A stretch of 8,228 nucleotides of DNA from JAFTYO01 sp045644765 (lineage in GTDB: Bacteria > Pseudomonadota > Alphaproteobacteria > RF32 > CAG-239), in NCBI GenBank assembly GCA_045644765.1, contig JAZRHM010000003.1, positions 1 through 8,228 on the forward strand. Direction: 5' to 3'. The notes under the pieces are model-generated. The model saw nothing but the letters and a program-made list of their open reading frames with translations. It made no database searches and had not been told where the DNA came from. This document shows, piece after piece, positions 5,896 through 8,228 of this stretch (positions are counted from its first letter, which is position 1; each line of letters opens with the position of its first letter). The position numbers were made by a program, and so were the translations under genes.

Positions 5896-5936
5896 GAAAG
5901 GCTGTGAGACTTATTTCCTTTCACTTACAGCCTTTC
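5896..5936 (+). promoter_or_regulatory. 13-bp stem-loop just before the recombinase gene
   Basis: GAAAGGCTGTGAG (5896-5908) pairs with CTTACAGCCTTTC (5924-5936), all 13 positions counting one G-U, around a 15-base loop. No U-tract follows; instead the recombinase ribosome-binding site AGGAG starts three bases later (5939-5943). It may partly terminate the upstream operon, protect its mRNA end, or control recombinase translation. The loop holds a second CCTTTC that could compete for the left arm. Confidence 0.65.
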
Positions 5937-5950
5937 ATAGGAGACAAACC

Positions 5951-6535
5951 ATGACTAACAGCGAATTTGTAGATGATAAGAAAATTAAAGACATTTTGAA
6001 CTTTATCAAATCAATGAAACATGCCGAGCAAATAAGAATGATGTTTCTTTGCAGTCTAAACGGAATGCGCTCAATCAATTTTGCATATTTACAAATCAAA
6101 GATGTTTTTAATGATGATTTGAAAATCAAAGATATTATTTGCCTAGATTATGATAAGAACAAAGGCAAGAACAAGTGCGAATATTATATGAACAGTCAAT
6201 TAAAGAAAGAATTTTGCGAATATTTGAAATATCTTCAAAATAAATGGGCTGATAAACTTTCGCCGGAAACATATCTGTTTACAAGCCAAAAACTCAACAA
6301 GCCATATAACCGAGCATCAATAAGCAGGATTTTCAGTTCAATTTATAAAAAGTTCAACATTAAAGGGGCAAGTCATTTAGGCAGGCACTTGTTTGTATCA
6401 AAGTTGGTAAACTCCGGAGTTAATATCTGTTTAGTGCAAAAACTGGCTAATCATAAAAACATCTCAACCACTCAGCACTACTTTAATTATAACCAGCAAA
6501 TGCTTGCCAATGCCGTAGAGAATGTGAAGATATGA
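5951..6535 (+). CDS. short tyrosine recombinase/integrase (catalytic domain only)
   Basis: A 194-residue site-specific recombinase of the phage-integrase family. The catalytic set is complete: Arg40 (NGMRSINF), a beta-hairpin lysine at Lys71 or Lys73, His142 and Arg145 (SHLGRH), His168 (LANHKNISTTQHYF) and the nucleophile Tyr177. It lacks the N-terminal core-binding domain of full-size integrases (usually 300-400 residues), and is the size of FimB/FimE-type invertases. It could therefore drive inversion, dimer resolution or element excision. AGGAG (5939-5943) lies seven bases before the ATG. It ends in TGA overlapping the next ATG by four bases (6532-6535). No matching pair of direct att repeats is visible in the window, so its target lies outside or is too degenerate to see. 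Confidence 0.88.
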   Translation: MTNSEFVDDKKIKDILNFIKSMKHAEQIRMMFLCSLNGMRSINFAYLQIKDVFNDDLKIKDIICLDYDKNKGKNKCEYYMNSQLKKEFCEYLKYLQNKWADKLSPETYLFTSQKLNKPYNRASISRIFSSIYKKFNIKGASHLGRHLFVSKLVNSGVNICLVQKLANHKNISTTQHYFNYNQQMLANAVENVKI

Positions 6536-6945
6536 TAACACTAGATAAAATATGGTTTTTAGAGCGTTGTGATTGGATTTATCAAAATCGGTGCAAGTTG
6601 CAAAACAGACTTTGTGCCGATTTTGTGGTATCAGGTTTTGTTATAAATGCTTTTGCTAGTCCTTATTACTCATATAAGATTGATAAAATAAAACTAGGAA
6701 ATTTAATCAAACTTTGGAACAATGGATTTGTTTATAATGATTTGCCTTTAATCCATTATAGCCAATCTTATGGAAATAACTCTACAAATATTGCTTACAT
6801 CAATAATGGAAAACTAGTCAATCAAACATTTGCTTACCATGATGAGCAAAAGTATATCCCGAATGAAGATGTGAAATTGATTTTGAGAGATTTGAGAAGA
6901 AGTGTCAATAAATGGCATTTTGCAAATTTAATTAGTTGTCTTTAA
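6532..6945 (+). CDS. hypothetical protein translationally coupled to the recombinase
   Basis: A 137-residue protein I do not recognise. It has a tryptophan- and cysteine-containing N-terminus (IWFLERCDWIYQNRCKLQNRLCADF, residues 7-31), a tyrosine-rich middle (about 45-90) and a basic C-terminal helix (LILRDLRRSVNKW, 116-128). There is no signal peptide, membrane segment or known catalytic motif. The ATG overlaps the recombinase TGA by four bases and only weak purine-rich sequence (GAATGTGAAG) precedes it, so translation probably depends on ribosomes finishing the recombinase. Tight coupling suggests a directionality or accessory factor, or a cargo gene of the same element; both are guesses. 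Confidence 0.7.
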   Translation: MITLDKIWFLERCDWIYQNRCKLQNRLCADFVVSGFVINAFASPYYSYKIDKIKLGNLIKLWNNGFVYNDLPLIHYSQSYGNNSTNIAYINNGKLVNQTFAYHDEQKYIPNEDVKLILRDLRRSVNKWHFANLISCL

Positions 6946-6949
6946 TCCT

Positions 6950-6997
6950 ATTTTTATATATCATCAATTTATAACAAAAAGGATGATATATAAAAAT
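6950..6997. promoter_or_regulatory. perfect 16-bp inverted repeat over the coiA-like start
   Basis: The left arm ATTTTTATATATCATC (6950-6965) and right arm GATGATATATAAAAAT (6982-6997) are exact inverse complements with a 16-base centre (6966-6981). A G-U pair outside them would extend the RNA stem to 17. The right arm includes two bases of the SD-like AAGGA (6979-6983) and two bases of the ATG at 6996. In RNA the stem would bury the start codon; in DNA it is a possible operator. It begins five bases after the previous gene's stop and lacks a following U-tract, so it is not a normal terminator. Confidence 0.75.
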
Positions 6998-7847
6998 GTT
7001 AATAGCAGAAGTAGAAGGAAAACGGTGTAAGGCAACCAAAGGGGCAAAGGGTATATGTCCTTATTGCCAATCAGAAGTAATTGCTAAATGTGGAGAACAA
7101 AAAATTGCACATTGGGCTCATAAATCATGTAAGAAATGTGATACTTGGCATGATAAAGAAACAGAATGGCATTTAATGTGGAAAAACTATTTTCCCGAAC
7201 ATTGGCAAGAAATTATCAAATATGATGAGGCAACAGGTGAAAAGCATATTGCTGATGTTTGTACTGAAAAAGGATTTATACTAGAATTCCAACATTCTGC
7301 AATAAAACCGGAAGAAAGACGCTCTCGTGAAAATTTTTATAAAAATATGAATTGGGTTGTTGATGGGACTAGACTCAAAAATGATTTTAAACGATTTGAA
7401 AAAATTATTAATAATATCAGTATTGCTAGTGAACTATATCCTATTTTGCTTAAAAATATAAATCAAGGAAATATAAAAATTGGTAGTATCATTCAAATAA
7501 ATCATCCTGAAGATATTTTTCCGAAAAGTTGGTTAAATAGTTCTGTTCCTATTGTTTTTGACTTCAAGGGATTAAATCAAATTGATAACCCTACAGATAT
7601 TAGACATTCTATATTTTGTTTACTTCCTTTAGAAAATGCTTATCAAAGATACGCAATTCAAGTTCCCATTCAAATTTTTGTAGATAATGCAAAAACAGGG
7701 GCATGGGAATTTTTTGTTAATAATCAAATGAATATATTAAAAAAACTGATAGAGCAAGAAAATAAAATATCACAAACATGGTGTGGAAATATAATTCCAA
7801 TATCACGACGAATATATCCTAACTATGGTCGACGAAGAAGATTTTAG
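6996..7847 (+). CDS. CoiA-like zinc-finger nuclease
   Basis: A 283-residue protein of the competence CoiA-like family. Residues 11-48 form a zinc-binding head (CPYC at 21-24, HWAHK at 39-43, and further Cys45, Cys48). A PD-(D/E)XK nuclease-like core follows: ETEWH (55-59), HIADV with Asp87, and ILEFQHS with Glu97 and Gln99, then IKPEERRSRENFYKN and WVVDG (120-124). Residues 150-270 are not recognised, and the tail ends in the basic GRRRRF. CoiA in streptococci and bacilli acts during transformation, but no competence genes are near; similar proteins are common as orphan genes in accessory DNA. Only one in-frame ATG fits the family N-terminus. The AAGGA site is 12 bases away, unusually far, and lies in the inverted repeat, so expression is likely restrained until the hairpin opens or a factor binds. 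Confidence 0.82.
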   Translation: MLIAEVEGKRCKATKGAKGICPYCQSEVIAKCGEQKIAHWAHKSCKKCDTWHDKETEWHLMWKNYFPEHWQEIIKYDEATGEKHIADVCTEKGFILEFQHSAIKPEERRSRENFYKNMNWVVDGTRLKNDFKRFEKIINNISIASELYPILLKNINQGNIKIGSIIQINHPEDIFPKSWLNSSVPIVFDFKGLNQIDNPTDIRHSIFCLLPLENAYQRYAIQVPIQIFVDNAKTGAWEFFVNNQMNILKKLIEQENKISQTWCGNIIPISRRIYPNYGRRRRF

Positions 7848-7854
7848 AAACTGC

Positions 7855-7905
7855 AAAATGTTAAACAATGTTTGAAATTATAACAAAGTTTAACATTTTT
7901 ATTTT
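7855..7905 (+). terminator. terminator after the coiA-like gene (first of two)
   Basis: AAAATGTTAAAC (7855-7866) pairs perfectly with GTTTAACATTTT (7888-7899). Inside, TGTT (7869-7872) can pair with AACA (7882-7885) across a symmetric AA/AA internal loop. The stem is followed by TTTTTATTTT, so it fits an intrinsic terminator beginning eight bases after the stop at 7847, though the stem is A-U-rich. Confidence 0.65.
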
Positions 7906-7956
7906 ACTCATAAACCCTACCCTATAAAAACACTAGTAAAACAGCCCATTACAAAG

Positions 7957-7998
7957 AAAATGTTAAAGAAGGAATATTCTTTAACATTTTTATTTTTT
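7957..7998 (+). terminator. second, stronger terminator copy
   Basis: AAAATGTTAAAGAA (7957-7970) and TTCTTTAACATTTT (7977-7990) form a perfect 14-bp stem with a 6-base loop GGAATA, followed by TATTTTTT. It shares the 17-base segment TTTAACATTTTTATTTT (7980-7996) with the first terminator (7889-7905). Sitting 91 bases further on, it isolates the ATPase gene from upstream transcription. Confidence 0.75.
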
Positions 7999-8027
7999 GC
8001 TTGTAATATAATTTAAATTAGTATAAT
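7997..8027 (+). promoter_or_regulatory. probable promoter of the ATPase gene
   Basis: A perfect TATAAT (8022-8027) lies 33 bases before the ATG. Upstream partners are TTGCTT (7997-8002, spacing 19) or TTGTAA (8001-8006, spacing 15); neither spacing is ideal, so only the -10 box is well supported. The promoter begins at the end of the second terminator. Confidence 0.45.
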
Positions 8028-8060
8028 ATGGATTATATTAAATAACCTATGAGGTGGATT

Positions 8061-8228
8061 ATGGAATTTATCGGCAGAACGAAAGAGCTTAAAGATTTAG
8101 AGCAAGAATATAAAAATAAACATTCCTTTGTGGTTTTGTATGGTCGGCGCAGAATTGGAAAAACCGAACTGATTAAGCAATTTATTAAAGATAAACCTGC
8201 TCTTTATTTTTTGGCGACGGAAGAGGCC
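8061..8228 (+). CDS. archaeal-type AAA ATPase, 5' part only
   Basis: The first 56 residues of an ATPase of the ATPase_2 (PF01637) family, cut by the window end. It opens with MEFIGRTKELKDLEQEY, the usual F.GR..EL..L start, then FVVLYGRRRIGKTEL with the Walker A motif GRRRIGKT (28-35), and continues ALYFLATEEA, matching the family's strand after Walker A. Full members are about 400-480 residues and usually end in a DUF234 nuclease-like domain; that part is not visible here. GAGG (8051-8054) is six bases before the ATG. These proteins are common in accessory regions of gut bacteria and archaea and their role is mostly unknown. The gene has its own promoter after a terminator, so it is a separate transcription unit. 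Confidence 0.87.
   Translation, partial: MEFIGRTKELKDLEQEYKNKHSFVVLYGRRRIGKTELIKQFIKDKPALYFLATEEA

Noticed and set aside
5935..6129. Minus-strand open frame opposite the recombinase start
   Set aside because: Overlaps the recombinase gene and a stem-loop; no ribosome site seen.
1..8228. CRISPR array, tRNA, or transposase-bearing insertion sequence
   Set aside because: No regularly spaced repeats, no tRNA-like cloverleaf and no transposase motif were seen on either strand.

Overview
This is an AT-rich (roughly one-third GC by eye) bacterial accessory region. Genes start at well-formed Shine-Dalgarno sites, and TGA, TAA and TAG all end genes, so the genetic code is standard. One small gene belongs to the DUF3768 family and another to DUF1737; from memory DUF3768 is mostly alphaproteobacterial. 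Together with the low GC, small ankyrin-repeat proteins and sigma70-like promoters, this suggests a low-GC, possibly host- or gut-associated alphaproteobacterium. That placement is an inference and no marker gene confirms it. No rRNA, tRNA, CRISPR array or intact insertion sequence was seen.

Layout. 1-369: AT-rich gene-free DNA ending in a strong promoter whose -10 box lies inside a 10-bp inverted repeat. 370-1820: a type IV toxin-antitoxin pair (AbiEi antitoxin, AbiEii nucleotidyltransferase toxin) with start and stop overlapping. 1821-2018: a GC-rich hairpin and an 8-bp inverted repeat. 2019-2579: a small ankyrin protein, then a terminator that works for both strands. 2612-4599 (minus strand): three genes read leftward, namely a DUF4365 protein with a PD-(D/E)XK-like motif set, a 383-residue protein of uncharacterised function overlapping it by ATGA, and a 101-residue orphan. 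4600-4865: divergent intergenic region with a large imperfect palindrome next to a TTGACA promoter. 4866-5879: ankyrin protein, DUF3768 protein and DUF1737 protein in a tight operon. 5951-6945: a short tyrosine recombinase overlapping an orphan gene. 6996-7847: a CoiA-like zinc-finger nuclease whose start codon lies in a perfect 16-bp inverted repeat. 7855-7998: two related terminators in tandem. 8061-end: the start of an archaeal-type AAA ATPase (GRRRIGKT Walker A) cut off by the window edge.

The window reads as a mobile or defence island: a toxin-antitoxin pair, a candidate nuclease-based defence operon, two ankyrin proteins, a recombinase and a CoiA-like nuclease, each unit with its own palindromic control element. 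The best candidate for an undescribed system is the minus-strand DUF4365 operon (2612-4599). The most striking non-coding signal is the perfect inverted repeat at 6950-6997 that covers the ribosome-binding site and start codon of the CoiA-like gene.
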